This document shows, piece by piece, positions 36,251 to 45,350 of a stretch of DNA of 64,000 nt. Each line of letters starts with the position of its first letter. The stretch's first letter is position 1. Position numbers and translations under genes: made by a program. The notes beneath the pieces are model-generated. The model was not told the DNA's origin. It made no database searches and worked only from the letters and a program-made list of their open reading frames with translations. Origin of the DNA: Paenibacillus sp. XY044 (GTDB lineage: Bacteria; Bacillota; Bacilli; Paenibacillales; Paenibacillaceae); assembly GCF_002257645.1 (NCBI RefSeq), contig NZ_NQMO01000005.1, forward strand, positions 248,001 to 312,000, in the 5' to 3' direction.

Positions 36251-39200
36251 TCACGAGGTTCGCAACAGCGTTTTTGGGCCACTGTCTGCTGCCGCGGAAC
36301 TGAAGCGGCGAACAAGCACCCAATCATACAAAAGCGGGATGAGCAGCAGGCTGATCAGGGTGGAGCTGATCATTCCGCAAACGACGACGATGCCGAGCAT
36401 TTTCGAGATGACCGTATCGCTGCCGTTCGAAAAGCACAAAGGCAGCAGCGTCAATACGGTCGTAACCGCCGTCATCAATACAGGGCGCACCCTGGAGGAG
36501 GTGCCGAGAAGGATCGCTTCGCTCGGGGCCATCCCTGCGGACAGATGGCGCTCGACCCGGTCCACCAGCACGATTCCATTCGTTGCGGCAATGCCGGTAA
36601 TCATCAGCAGGCCGACGAGCGTGGCCAGGTCCCATTCTCCCCCGGCCAGGACCATTCCGGCAATGGAGCCGATAAAAGCGAAGGGAATGCCGGCAAGCAC
36701 GCACAAGGGAGCCCTCCAACCCCTAAAGACCATGCTCAGGATTAAGAGGATCAGCACGACGGATACCGATAAAGCGATCGCCATTTCCCCTATCATCTGC
36801 CCGACCTGAGCGGTGATGCCGTTCATCGAGTAATGCACGCCGGCGGGCATGGTCAGCTCACCCAGACGCTTTTTGACTTGTCCGGCGACCCGCTCGATAT
36901 CCCTGGACGTAATATTCGCGGTCACCACGGCGAAAGGCTCGCCGTCCCGCTCCCGAACGACCGTCGCCCCGGCAGCCCTCGTCAAGGTCGCCAGCTGTTC
37001 CAGCGGCACGAGCCTGCCGTCCTCGCCCTGGAACGTTTCCCGTCCAAGCACGGCCAGTACCTCCGTTTCCGGCAGCTCCATGACGGAAGCGCCGTTGCGG
37101 GCAGCCGGCAGTTCGGTCCGAATTTCAAGGGGAACCGCATCCTGCCTTCCGGCGTTCATCTCGAGCAGCGTCCCTCCGGCCAAATAATTCCGGACTCTTT
37201 CAAGCACCTGCTCTGGCTTCACGCCGGCGCGGTCCAGCTTGGCCCGGTCCAGCTCGACCCGGTAACCCGCCAGGCCGTCCTCATCGTCGGCGGCTCCCAG
37301 AACGCTCAAGTCCGACATCCCTTCCAGGCTGCTGCGGATCGTTCCGGCGGCCTGCTCCAACGTGGCGCCGTCGGCCCCGGTTAAATCAATCTTTACTTGG
37401 GAGTCATCCCCGGAAATATTCTGGTTCGTGACAGTCACCACCGCACTGCCCGACAAGGCGGTCAGCCGTTCCTTCAGCCTCGCCGTCACTGCATCGACAT
37501 CCTCTCCCTTTTGCACGGACACGGCAATATTGGCGATATTGTCGCCCTGGATCCATCCTCCGCCCGCGTCAAACACATCGTCGAATTGAGGCGTGAAAGT
37601 GGAGCCCAGCACCGATGAATAGGCGGAAACTCCGGAATCCGAAGCAAGGACTTGCTCCATACGCTTGACGGCAGCATCCACCTGAGGCAACGTCGTCCGT
37701 TCGGGAAATTCCAGCTGGACGTCGACTTGCCCTGTGGAGTTGGCTGGCAAAAAGTTTACCGGCAGCAGAAACCCTCCGGCGACGGCACCTATCAGTAGCA
37801 CCGCAAAGACGGACAACAATCTCCCCTTTCGGGGAAAGGCCCACTGCAGGATACGCCGGGAAACCGGGTCAAAGGAGACGGCGGAAGCGCTGATGCGGTC
37901 TTTTTGCCATACATAATACAAAGCGGGGACAACCATTGCCGCTACCAGCAGCGAGGTCAGAAGCGCAATCACCACAGACCATGCGAACCCCGAAAATGCG
38001 GAGCCAATCATCCCGCCGACCAAAGCGATGGGGACAAACACCGCGACGGTCGTTGCCGTCGACGAAACGATGGCGGGCAGCATTTCCTTAGCCGCTTCGG
38101 ATATCCGCCCGGAAGATAGAGATTTGGCTTGGTTCTGCTTGCGGTGGATATTGTCGAGGATCACGATCGTGTCATCGATCACCCGCCCCATCGCCACGAC
38201 CAGTCCCGAAACGGTGAGAATATTGAGGCTGAATCCCATCACATGGAGCAGTCCCGTGGTCACCAGAATGCAAATCGGCAGCGACAGCGCAATGAGCAGC
38301 GTGGAGCGGACACTGCGGAAAAATAGAAATACGCTGACCATGGAAAAAAAACATCCTAACAGCCCTTCCCGAAATAACCTGTTCAGGGAAGAATGGACCT
38401 GTGCTCCCTGGTCAAACATGACGGAAAGTTTCACGTCCTCCGGCAGGTAGCCGGTCATTCCTGAGAGACGGTCGCGAATGCCCTTCGATACCTCCGTAAT
38501 GTTGGCCGACGGTTTTTTGAGGATATCCAGGACGACGCTCGCAGCTCCTCCGGTCCGGGAAATCGTCTGCATATCAACCAGCGATGGAGACAGGGCCGCA
38601 ACCGAGGAGAGGGGCGCGCTCTGACCGCCGGCTCCGCGGACGTTAAGGCCCATCCAATCCGTCTGGTCCGGACTCCAGCCCGAGGCTTCAAGAGGGATGG
38701 ACATGACGCTGTCCGTCAGCTTGCCTTGAACCGAAGGAAAGGATACCCCGGCCAGAGACTGCTTGACGTTATCGACCGTTAATCCGGCCTTGGACAGATC
38801 CTCCATCCGAACCGATAGAACATAGCCGTTCCTCGCGGAGCCGGTAGCCCGGACTTCGCTTACGCCCGGTGTATGCAGCAGTTCATCGGCGATTTGGGCT
38901 TGAATGGTCGTTCTCAGCGTATCTTCATCCACTTTTCCCGATGGACTTGTCACCGTCAGCCTCATGATCGGAAAAGAGCTCGTGCTGACACGGGTGACGG
39001 TCGGCTCGCCCGCGCCTGACGGCAAAGCTACATCCCGCAAAGCATCGGTTACATCCCGCTCGGCTCGATCCATGGTGTAATTCAAGGGAAAATACATACT
39101 GATCAGGAGTCCGCCGTTAAAACTGTTCGTCTCCAGCGATTGGAGCTCTTCCACGCCGCGGACCGCTTGCTCGATCGGCTTCGACACGTTGTTCCTGATT

Positions 39201-39376
39201 TCCTCGGCCAGGAAACTTGGGGCATGAACCGTAATCATGAGGGTGGGATTATTGATCGGCGGGAGATAGTCCCGATGCATACGGTAAGCGGATATTCCCC
39301 CCCAGACCAAGATGATGGCCAGCAGGATCAGAATCAGCGCAGTTCGTTTCATCGCTGCCTCGATGAGTCTGTTCAC
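36251..39376 (-). CDS. AcrB/SwrC-type RND efflux permease
   Basis: Large membrane pump of 1041 residues with two groups of helices and two big extracellular loops. The proton-relay region VVAMGRVIDDTIVILDNIHR is intact, with the paired Asp. Start GTG 39376, 9 nt after AAGGAG; ATG in the leader is out of frame. No membrane fusion partner or outer-membrane gene is nearby, as for SwrC in Bacillus. Substrate possibly lipopeptide or detergent (family knowledge). Confidence 0.9.
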   Translation of the reverse strand: MNRLIEAAMKRTALILILLAIILVWGGISAYRMHRDYLPPINNPTLMITVHAPSFLAEEIRNNVSKPIEQAVRGVEELQSLETNSFNGGLLISMYFPLNYTMDRAERDVTDALRDVALPSGAGEPTVTRVSTSSFPIMRLTVTSPSGKVDEDTLRTTIQAQIADELLHTPGVSEVRATGSARNGYVLSVRMEDLSKAGLTVDNVKQSLAGVSFPSVQGKLTDSVMSIPLEASGWSPDQTDWMGLNVRGAGGQSAPLSSVAALSPSLVDMQTISRTGGAASVVLDILKKPSANITEVSKGIRDRLSGMTGYLPEDVKLSVMFDQGAQVHSSLNRLFREGLLGCFFSMVSVFLFFRSVRSTLLIALSLPICILVTTGLLHVMGFSLNILTVSGLVVAMGRVIDDTIVILDNIHRKQNQAKSLSSGRISEAAKEMLPAIVSSTATTVAVFVPIALVGGMIGSAFSGFAWSVVIALLTSLLVAAMVVPALYYVWQKDRISASAVSFDPVSRRILQWAFPRKGRLLSVFAVLLIGAVAGGFLLPVNFLPANSTGQVDVQLEFPERTTLPQVDAAVKRMEQVLASDSGVSAYSSVLGSTFTPQFDDVFDAGGGWIQGDNIANIAVSVQKGEDVDAVTARLKERLTALSGSAVVTVTNQNISGDDSQVKIDLTGADGATLEQAAGTIRSSLEGMSDLSVLGAADDEDGLAGYRVELDRAKLDRAGVKPEQVLERVRNYLAGGTLLEMNAGRQDAVPLEIRTELPAARNGASVMELPETEVLAVLGRETFQGEDGRLVPLEQLATLTRAAGATVVRERDGEPFAVVTANITSRDIERVAGQVKKRLGELTMPAGVHYSMNGITAQVGQMIGEMAIALSVSVVLILLILSMVFRGWRAPLCVLAGIPFAFIGSIAGMVLAGGEWDLATLVGLLMITGIAATNGIVLVDRVERHLSAGMAPSEAILLGTSSRVRPVLMTAVTTVLTLLPLCFSNGSDTVISKMLGIVVVCGMISSTLISLLLIPLLYDWVLVRRFSSAAADSGPKTLLRTS

Positions 39377-39413
39377 ATTACTCAGCTCCTTGTGGGATAA
39401 ACGAATGCAGGCA

Positions 39414-39447
39414 TCCCCCATGTTCCTGGAAAAGGAACGATGGGGGA
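39414..39447 (-). other. Hairpin between the phosphoesterase and RND genes
   Basis: A 12-bp imperfect stem: TCCCCCATGTTCC (39414-39426) pairs with GGAAC-G-ATGGGGGA (39434-39447), loop of 7. There is no T-run, so it may moderate readthrough or stabilise an mRNA end rather than terminate. Confidence 0.4.
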
Positions 39448-39494
39448 ATATGCCGCATCTTTGGTTTTACGCGTATCTGCTGAGGGTAAACCCC

Positions 39495-42239
39495 TTATTG
39501 GACCGCTTTGCTGTCCGGCTGGCTTGCGACCTCGGCAGGCGTAAGGACCTTGTCCTCGCCCGGATAAGGCGTGTCAAACCCTTTGGTTGCATACCACGTC
39601 ACATGGTTCAGCATGTTGGCGTTCGTTTCGTCCGGGGAAGCTTTCTCTCCACTGAAATGAACCTTGTTTTCATTCGACCATGCCGTCCACGCTTTCTCGA
39701 TTTCCTTCACATCGGTCGTCACCTCCGCCGTATTGGCCAGCGCCGCTGCATTGGATCCAGGCTGGCCGTTTAACGTATCGAGCGGAATCTGGTTCGGCAC
39801 GAACTCATACGGCGTGAAGTCCGGCTTGTCGGTGAAGAGCTCGCTCATGGGAACAGCTGCCGCATCATTCTGATTCATAGGCGGCAGGCCCAAAATTTGC
39901 TCGATGCTCCGGACCATGTTAATCACGGTCCAATAATGGCTGTCGGTCACGCCTTTCTTGACCCACGGGCTGATGACGTAAGCTGGTGCACGGTGGCCGT
40001 CCACATGATCCACCCCGTTCTGTGCGTCATCCTCGGTCACCAGGATCAAAGAGTCTTTCCAATACGGGCTGTGGGAGATCAAATCGACGATCTTCCCGAC
40101 GGCCAGATCATTGTCGGCCACTTGGGCCTGCGGAGTCGGGAAGCCCGTGGATGTTCCTGCCGTATGGTCGTTCATGACCCACATTTGCACAATTTGCGGC
40201 AGGTCGTCGTTCTTCACATAGTCCTCAAACTTTTGTTTGAAAATTTCGAACCGGTATTGATCCGGAATGCCCGAATCGAACGTCGGGAACGGCTTATATG
40301 TGATTGGATCAAGCGACGGAATATCGGTTTTTGCCGTGTAATCCCCGATCGGCACATGAAGCTCTCCCTGTTTTTGCCCTGACAGAATCAAGTAATCGTT
40401 ATACCAATCCGTCCAAGTACCGAATTCCTGAGGGCCGCTGAATGTCGTGGTGTCTTCCCCAAAGTTGACGACGGATGCCCCGTGCTTCAAGGCATTGTCC
40501 CACAGGTGTCCGGTCGATGCGTAAGCCAGGGAATCTCCCGCGCCCCCCGGATAGCTCCGCACGTTGCCTACGTCCGTTTCCTTGTCTTCATAATCGGTAT
40601 TGGTTGCCTGCATGACCCACTGGTGTCCGCTAGCCGACTGAATGCCGGATACGTAGAAGTTATCGAGAAGGGGGAAGGTATTGGCGATTTTGTGGAAGTT
40701 GGGGGTTACGTCTTTTCCGAATTGGGTTAAAGCGGGGTCCGAGTTGCCTTTGCCCATATCCCCGTGGACCTGGTCATAGGTTCGGTTTTCTTTGATGATG
40801 TAGAAAATATGCTTGATCGGCGAAGGCTCGCCAATCCGCTCGGGCATGGCCACCGGCTTCTTGTTGTTGCGCGGCTTGGCATTGCGCCCGGCAATTTCAA
40901 ACCAATTGTTGTTGGCATAAACGTCATCCGTCCATTGGACAAGCTCTTTGTTCGCGAAGGAAGCCGGGATGATGGACAGCGACCCTTGCTGGGCATAAGA
41001 AGAGTGTCCCGTTACGCTGATACCCTGTATCTTTAAGTTGCGCTCCGGCCCGAGGGAGCCGACCCCGTCGGCGTTAGCTACGAGCAGCCGATTATGGGCT
41101 GGGTCCGTTGCGATATCCACCGGGAACCACGCGGTCGGTACCAGTCCACGAAGGCTTGGTTCCTTGGACGGTCCGTTCCAGTCATAGACAGCCAGCGCGT
41201 TGTTGCGGCCGAGACTGACCACAAGCTGGTTCTCGTTAATGATCTTTACCGCATTGGGCGCCGATCCTTTGGGTGCATTAGGGTAAGGCTCGACGTCGAT
41301 CGTCTGCGCGACGCGGTTCGTTTTGGTATCGATGACCGACACGGTGTCGCTGTTCGTGTTGGCAACAAAAACATATGAACCCGAGACATCCATCCGCGCA
41401 GGCTGCAGACCGACTTCTACCGTTGTGCTGACCGTTTTCCCGGACAGGTCCACCACGGAAACGGTACCGCTGGCCGAGCTTCCCGTTTGCTCCGCAACGA
41501 TAGGCGTCCCGGAAGAGTCAACCGTGAGGTCGCCGGGCTCCGCGGCTCTTCCGCCGGTGTTCGTTACATAAGCCGTATTGCCGCTGACCACGACGCTGGT
41601 CGGTGCGTTGCCTACGGGGATTCGATCGGTGAGTTGACCCGACTCCAAGTCGATGACACCCAGGCTGTTATCACGGCTAAGCGCCACGAGGAGGGTCTTC
41701 CCGTCCGGCCCCAGCGCAATATCCTGAGGGTTAATGTTGCCGCCTACGGCTGCCAAAGGAAGGCTTACCGTTTGCAGGATCGACGGTGTACCGTCTTCGG
41801 CAACCGACATGACGACGACTTTGCCCGTCGTCCCGGACGAGCCTGTGGCATACAGGCGGCTGCCGTCGGTGGAATAAGCCAGGCCCCACATATGCGAAAG
41901 GCTTAACGGGATATTATTTTTGATCAATGCTCCCGTTTCCAAATCCACGACGTTGATGCCGTTGCCACCGTAATCGCTTCTTCCGATAATGGCCGCTGCC
42001 GTTTTTCCGTCCGGACGCACCTTCACCGAAATCGGATTCCCCCCGAACTCCACTTGCTGGCCTGCCGGCGTGACGTATTGATTGACCGGTGTCAATACTG
42101 AACCGTTCGCCTGCCGTCCGACCAGATCTTTATCAAAGGGGTTCCCTACCGCCGCATATACGCTCCCTGCGCCGAGCAGCAAAGATGCCAGTGAAATCAA
42201 AGCCACGCCCCTCTTCTTACCTAGTTTCCTCCGTCTCAT
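39495..42239 (-). CDS. Secreted beta-propeller plus alkaline phosphatase/phosphoesterase-fold protein
   Basis: Protein of 914 residues. Signal peptide (about 1-30); a YncE/NHL-like seven-bladed propeller (about 55-410, repeats such as GVIDLESGQLTDRIPVGNAPTSVVV); then a phosphoesterase domain. That domain has HIFYIIKENRTYDQVHGD near 475, HQWVMQATN near 545 and VTEDDAQNGVDHVDGHRAPAYV near 745, the metal-binding landmarks of acid phosphatase/phospholipase C members. It probably releases phosphate from extracellular phosphoesters. A PhoP-like box precedes it. Confidence 0.85.
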   Translation of the reverse strand: MRRRKLGKKRGVALISLASLLLGAGSVYAAVGNPFDKDLVGRQANGSVLTPVNQYVTPAGQQVEFGGNPISVKVRPDGKTAAAIIGRSDYGGNGINVVDLETGALIKNNIPLSLSHMWGLAYSTDGSRLYATGSSGTTGKVVVMSVAEDGTPSILQTVSLPLAAVGGNINPQDIALGPDGKTLLVALSRDNSLGVIDLESGQLTDRIPVGNAPTSVVVSGNTAYVTNTGGRAAEPGDLTVDSSGTPIVAEQTGSSASGTVSVVDLSGKTVSTTVEVGLQPARMDVSGSYVFVANTNSDTVSVIDTKTNRVAQTIDVEPYPNAPKGSAPNAVKIINENQLVVSLGRNNALAVYDWNGPSKEPSLRGLVPTAWFPVDIATDPAHNRLLVANADGVGSLGPERNLKIQGISVTGHSSYAQQGSLSIIPASFANKELVQWTDDVYANNNWFEIAGRNAKPRNNKKPVAMPERIGEPSPIKHIFYIIKENRTYDQVHGDMGKGNSDPALTQFGKDVTPNFHKIANTFPLLDNFYVSGIQSASGHQWVMQATNTDYEDKETDVGNVRSYPGGAGDSLAYASTGHLWDNALKHGASVVNFGEDTTTFSGPQEFGTWTDWYNDYLILSGQKQGELHVPIGDYTAKTDIPSLDPITYKPFPTFDSGIPDQYRFEIFKQKFEDYVKNDDLPQIVQMWVMNDHTAGTSTGFPTPQAQVADNDLAVGKIVDLISHSPYWKDSLILVTEDDAQNGVDHVDGHRAPAYVISPWVKKGVTDSHYWTVINMVRSIEQILGLPPMNQNDAAAVPMSELFTDKPDFTPYEFVPNQIPLDTLNGQPGSNAAALANTAEVTTDVKEIEKAWTAWSNENKVHFSGEKASPDETNANMLNHVTWYATKGFDTPYPGEDKVLTPAEVASQPDSKAVQ

Positions 42240-42300
42240 TCATTCCCTCTCCTTCGCTCATCGATTTCAATCGGCTTGCAGTCTAGATATTAAGAAGGGA

Positions 42301-42318
42301 ATGTAATGCCGATGTAAA
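42301..42318 (-). promoter_or_regulatory. PhoP-like box upstream of the phosphoesterase gene
   Basis: On the minus strand TTTACA-TCGGC-ATTACA forms two direct repeats 11 bp apart, matching the Bacillus Pho box (TTAACA-like hexamers, 11-bp period). A TAATAT -10-like hexamer lies at 42288-42293, 8 nt beyond. It is 63 nt before the start codon. Phosphate-starvation control is inferred. Confidence 0.6.
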
Positions 42319-42449
42319 AGGAAATGACATATCTGGTTAAACGCATGAAAATAATCCCAATCCCCTATATGTATCATTCTTCATAGGGGGCATTTTCGAC
42401 TAGGGGCCGCGCCCATAGGCCCAGGTCCAGAACATGCATCCAAAGCAAA

Positions 42450-42474
42450 GAAGAGGTCCCCGCAGGACCTCTTC
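42450..42474 (-). terminator. Terminator of the ydjO-like gene
   Basis: Perfect 10-bp stem GAAGAGGTCC (42450-42459) with GGACCTCTTC (42465-42474), 5-nt loop. The downstream minus-strand tail CTTTGCTTTG is only moderately T-rich. Confidence 0.7.
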
Positions 42475-42508
42475 ATACAGCGCTTTGAACTGACAGAACG
42501 TCGCTCCC

Positions 42509-42733
42509 CTAAATGAGCGTCCCTTTCTTCAGCATTTTCGTCGGATGGTCGTTGACGACCAGCGGCAGCATCTTCATGCTGCTTGTCATTGGAGAGCTGC
42601 ACTGGACGCAAACCGGCTCCGTTTCAAAAGCAAAGTTGTCTCTCATCCAGCCGTTGCATTCTTCGTTTACGCATGACCAGATTAAAGTATCGGCCTCGGG
42701 AATTTCCTCGACCACTTTTTTTCCGAAATACAT
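42509..42733 (-). CDS. YdjO-family cold-inducible protein
   Basis: 74-residue protein with Cys21, Cys26, Cys42 and Cys45 arranged as a zinc-ribbon-like pair of knuckles (CVNEEC, CVQC), and the family ending MLPLVVNDHPTKML. GGGAGG lies 7 nt before ATG. Named for the Bacillus subtilis homolog reported as cold-induced; molecular role unknown. Confidence 0.85.
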   Translation of the reverse strand: MYFGKKVVEEIPEADTLIWSCVNEECNGWMRDNFAFETEPVCVQCSSPMTSSMKMLPLVVNDHPTKMLKKGTLI

Positions 42734-42835
42734 CGCGAACCCTCCCGTAATTAACCTCAGTCCATCGGTGTTCGCTTAGTATGCCCCAGAAATATATATT
42801 TATGATAAAAATCGCCTGATGATCCGAAAGCAAGC

Positions 42836-43594
42836 CTACCGCTGGATTTCGTAGTACGTTTCGTCCGCGTGCTTGCGGTCCGTTCCCTTCAGGTACGCCC
42901 ATATAATTCTCGGGTTCTTGACGACGCCCCAATCGCCGTATGCATCGAACTTCCGGCAGGAAGTCGTCATGGTAGCCTTGGTGACGGTGCCGTACTTCTT
43001 TCCCTGCCGCTTGCCCCATTGCTTCAGCCGCTTGGCAAATTCGGCATCTTCCGCCATCAGCATATTTTCGTTAAAGCCGCCGATCGCTTCAAAGTCCTTC
43101 TTGTACCCCCAGAACAACCCAACGGTGACCAGTCCGTATTTGAAAAGGAGAGGCACGATCAGCAGCAGTCCGGAAACGATAATGCCGAGCGATACCCGTT
43201 CAAACTGGCTCCGCACCCCGCCGCCGATAAACCGTCCCGTCGCCAGCAGCCGGTCGATCTCCGTCAGCATGTTGCCCGTCACCCAGCTGTCGGCGTCGAT
43301 CGTCACGATGATCTCGCCCCTTGCCGCCTGAATGCCAGCATTGCGGATCTGCGAGAGATTCTTGCTGTCGTCCTTTAAAATGACGGCGCCGTATGACGAC
43401 GCAACTTCCTCGGTGCGGTCGGTGCACCGGTTCAAGACGACGATGACCTCCACCTGCCCCGGATAAGGCTCTGCAGCAGCCGCCAGCGAATCAAGGCAGC
43501 GCCCGATATAGCCCTCTTCGTTTCTGGCTGGAATAATCACCGAAAATTTGATGTTCCCCGAAGGGTCTGTACCTGCGAACCGCTTTGTTTCCAT
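42836..43594 (-). CDS. GT2-family glycosyltransferase
   Basis: Membrane-associated GT-A enzyme of 252 residues: FSVIIPARNEEGYIGRCLDSL (18-38), nucleotide-sugar-binding TIDADSW with DAD at 100-102, and one or two hydrophobic helices near 130-160 (GIIVSGLLLIVPLLF). The start is ATG 43594, 7 nt after AGGGAGAG. It lies 23 nt after the TetR gene, so it is probably autoregulated with it. Acceptor unknown. Confidence 0.88.
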   Translation of the reverse strand: METKRFAGTDPSGNIKFSVIIPARNEEGYIGRCLDSLAAAAEPYPGQVEVIVVLNRCTDRTEEVASSYGAVILKDDSKNLSQIRNAGIQAARGEIIVTIDADSWVTGNMLTEIDRLLATGRFIGGGVRSQFERVSLGIIVSGLLLIVPLLFKYGLVTVGLFWGYKKDFEAIGGFNENMLMAEDAEFAKRLKQWGKRQGKKYGTVTKATMTTSCRKFDAYGDWGVVKNPRIIWAYLKGTDRKHADETYYEIQR

Positions 43595-43617
43595 AAGCCA
43601 TCTCTCCCTAGGAATGA

Positions 43618-44205
43618 TTACTTGCGAATCCCATCGAGCAATAACGTGGTGGCTTTGCGGAACAGCTCTTTCATGGCTGCCTTGTCCATCAGGTGGTAGC
43701 TGTCGCTGAGTCCGGAATAATAACTGAGAATCATAAAGGACAGCTCTTGCACGCTCTCCCCTCTCCATTCCCCGCTGTCCAGTCCGGCCTGGACCAGATC
43801 CTCAAATCCCTTCATGTAGTTCTGGATGATCGCCATAAACCGCCGCCCGGCTTCCGACTCGGCACCCACCCGGATCATAAATTCCTCGCCCGCCTTGTTG
43901 AGCGGCTTCTGGAGCGTGTCGACAAAATAGTCGGCGTATGCGTAGAGCTGATCCGTCGCGGAACGCTCCCCCTCAGACTGCTCGTGCCAAGTTTGCCAGG
44001 AATTCGTAAACGCCTGCTCCGCCAAGTAGAGAAACAAATCCTCTTTGCTCTGAAAATGGTGGTAGATGCTCCCTTTGCTGCAGCCCGTAGCTTCGCAAAT
44101 ATCCATCATGGACGTTGCGGCATACCCTTTGGCGGCAAACAGTGCCTTAGCTCCCTCGACAATGGTCTGTTTGGTCTGTTCGGCTTCGTATTTACGCTTT
44201 TTCAT
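43618..44205 (-). CDS. TetR/AcrR-family repressor
   Basis: 195-residue repressor: N-terminal helix-turn-helix (ALFAAKGYAATSMMDICEATGCSKGSIYHHFQSKEDLF, about 15-52) and an all-helical ligand domain. AAGGAGCC lies 8 nt before ATG. It begins the operon with the GT2 gene. A typical TetR-type dyad lies at 44232-44249, so autorepression is likely. Confidence 0.92.
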   Translation of the reverse strand: MKKRKYEAEQTKQTIVEGAKALFAAKGYAATSMMDICEATGCSKGSIYHHFQSKEDLFLYLAEQAFTNSWQTWHEQSEGERSATDQLYAYADYFVDTLQKPLNKAGEEFMIRVGAESEAGRRFMAIIQNYMKGFEDLVQAGLDSGEWRGESVQELSFMILSYYSGLSDSYHLMDKAAMKELFRKATTLLLDGIRK

Positions 44206-44231
44206 GATCAGAAGGCTCCTTATGATTTTAA

Positions 44232-44249
44232 AAACCGACCGTCCGGTTT
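44232..44249 (-). promoter_or_regulatory. Putative TetR operator and promoter
   Basis: AAACCGACCGTCCGGTTT contains the ACCG-ACCGT-CCGGT dyad common to TetR/AcrR operators. On the minus strand a TATAAT lies just upstream (44252-44257 region), placing the dyad over the transcription start 27 nt before the repressor gene. Confidence 0.65.
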
Positions 44250-44469
44250 GTATCCATTATATGGTATACGGGGTTAAGGTGTATACCTCCTTTTTGTCCG
44301 ATTTTTGACATTTCCGGGCAGCCTGTCCTGCCAGGAAGGCAAAGTTCATGCAGTAGCCAGGCTGCACCGCTTATGTCATAATCAGGATCAGGAAGATTCC
44401 ATATGGGACGGTATGAAATATTGAATATCCGGTATCCCGGTATCACATGAGGAAAAGGAAGCGGTACGC

Positions 44470-45315
44470 ATGTTTGAAGATGTTACGGAAATAGCGGGGC
44501 AGATGCTCATTTTGGACCGGACGGCAAACCTGGAGGACGTGGACGCCCTGTATCCATTCGCGATGGACGAGCTGCTGTGCCGGCGCACGGGCGAAGGCGG
44601 CCCGCCCTTATGCCATATTTGGCGGCATCCGCGCTCCTTTATCATCGGGCTGAGGGACAGCCGGCTGCCCGGAGCGGAGCGGGCGCGGGCTTGGCTGGAA
44701 TCGCTCGGGTACCGTACGGCCATCCGCAATTCGGGCGGCGCCGCCGTTCCGCTCGATCCGGGCGTGGTCAACGTTTCGCTCATTCTGCCGAAGCGGGGCG
44801 CGGGAGATCTCCACTTCCACCGGGATTTCGAGCGGATGTATGCCCTGATCCGGCAGGCGCTTGCCGCAACTGGCCTCCCGGTGGACAAGGGGGAAATCGC
44901 CGGGGCCTACTGCCCGGGCGACTATGACCTGAGCATCGGCGGGCGCAAGTTCTGCGGCATTGCGCAGCGGCGCCAGGCCCATGCCTACGTGATTCAGGCC
45001 TTTGTGATTGCCGAAGGATCGGGGCAAGAGCGCGGGCAGCTGGTCAAGTCGTTCTACGACCAGGCTGCGGCCGGAGCCAAGGACGGGGATTACCCGTCCG
45101 TTGAGCCCGGCACCATGGCTTCGCTGGAGGAGCTGACCGGCATCGGGCCGGGCGCAGCCGACACGTTCGCCGCCTCCGTAAAGGGAGTGGTCCGGAGCCT
45201 TCAGACGGCTGCGGGAATGGCCGCAGCGGCCAGCCGCTTACTCCTGCCGACCGAGGAGGAAATCCGCGAGATGACGGTCAAGCTAACGCATCGTTACACG
45301 CCCCGTACGCCATGA
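44470..45315 (+). CDS. lipL: Octanoyl-[GcvH]:protein N-octanoyltransferase LipL
   Basis: 281-residue amidotransferase moving octanoyl groups from GcvH to the E2 subunits of lipoate-dependent complexes. It has the BPL/LPL fold: RNSGGAAVPLDPGVVNVSLI (86-105), active-site Cys148 in GAYCPGDYDLSIGG and Lys160 in GRKFCGIAQRR. The Cys-containing GAYCPG segment, not a lipoate ligase loop, favours LipL. AAAAGGAAG precedes ATG 44470. It stands alone. Confidence 0.85.
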   Translation: MFEDVTEIAGQMLILDRTANLEDVDALYPFAMDELLCRRTGEGGPPLCHIWRHPRSFIIGLRDSRLPGAERARAWLESLGYRTAIRNSGGAAVPLDPGVVNVSLILPKRGAGDLHFHRDFERMYALIRQALAATGLPVDKGEIAGAYCPGDYDLSIGGRKFCGIAQRRQAHAYVIQAFVIAEGSGQERGQLVKSFYDQAAAGAKDGDYPSVEPGTMASLEELTGIGPGAADTFAASVKGVVRSLQTAAGMAAAASRLLLPTEEEIREMTVKLTHRYTPRTP

Positions 45316-45350
45316 ATCCCCTCAGGAACATCAAAATCCGCCCGCGAAAT

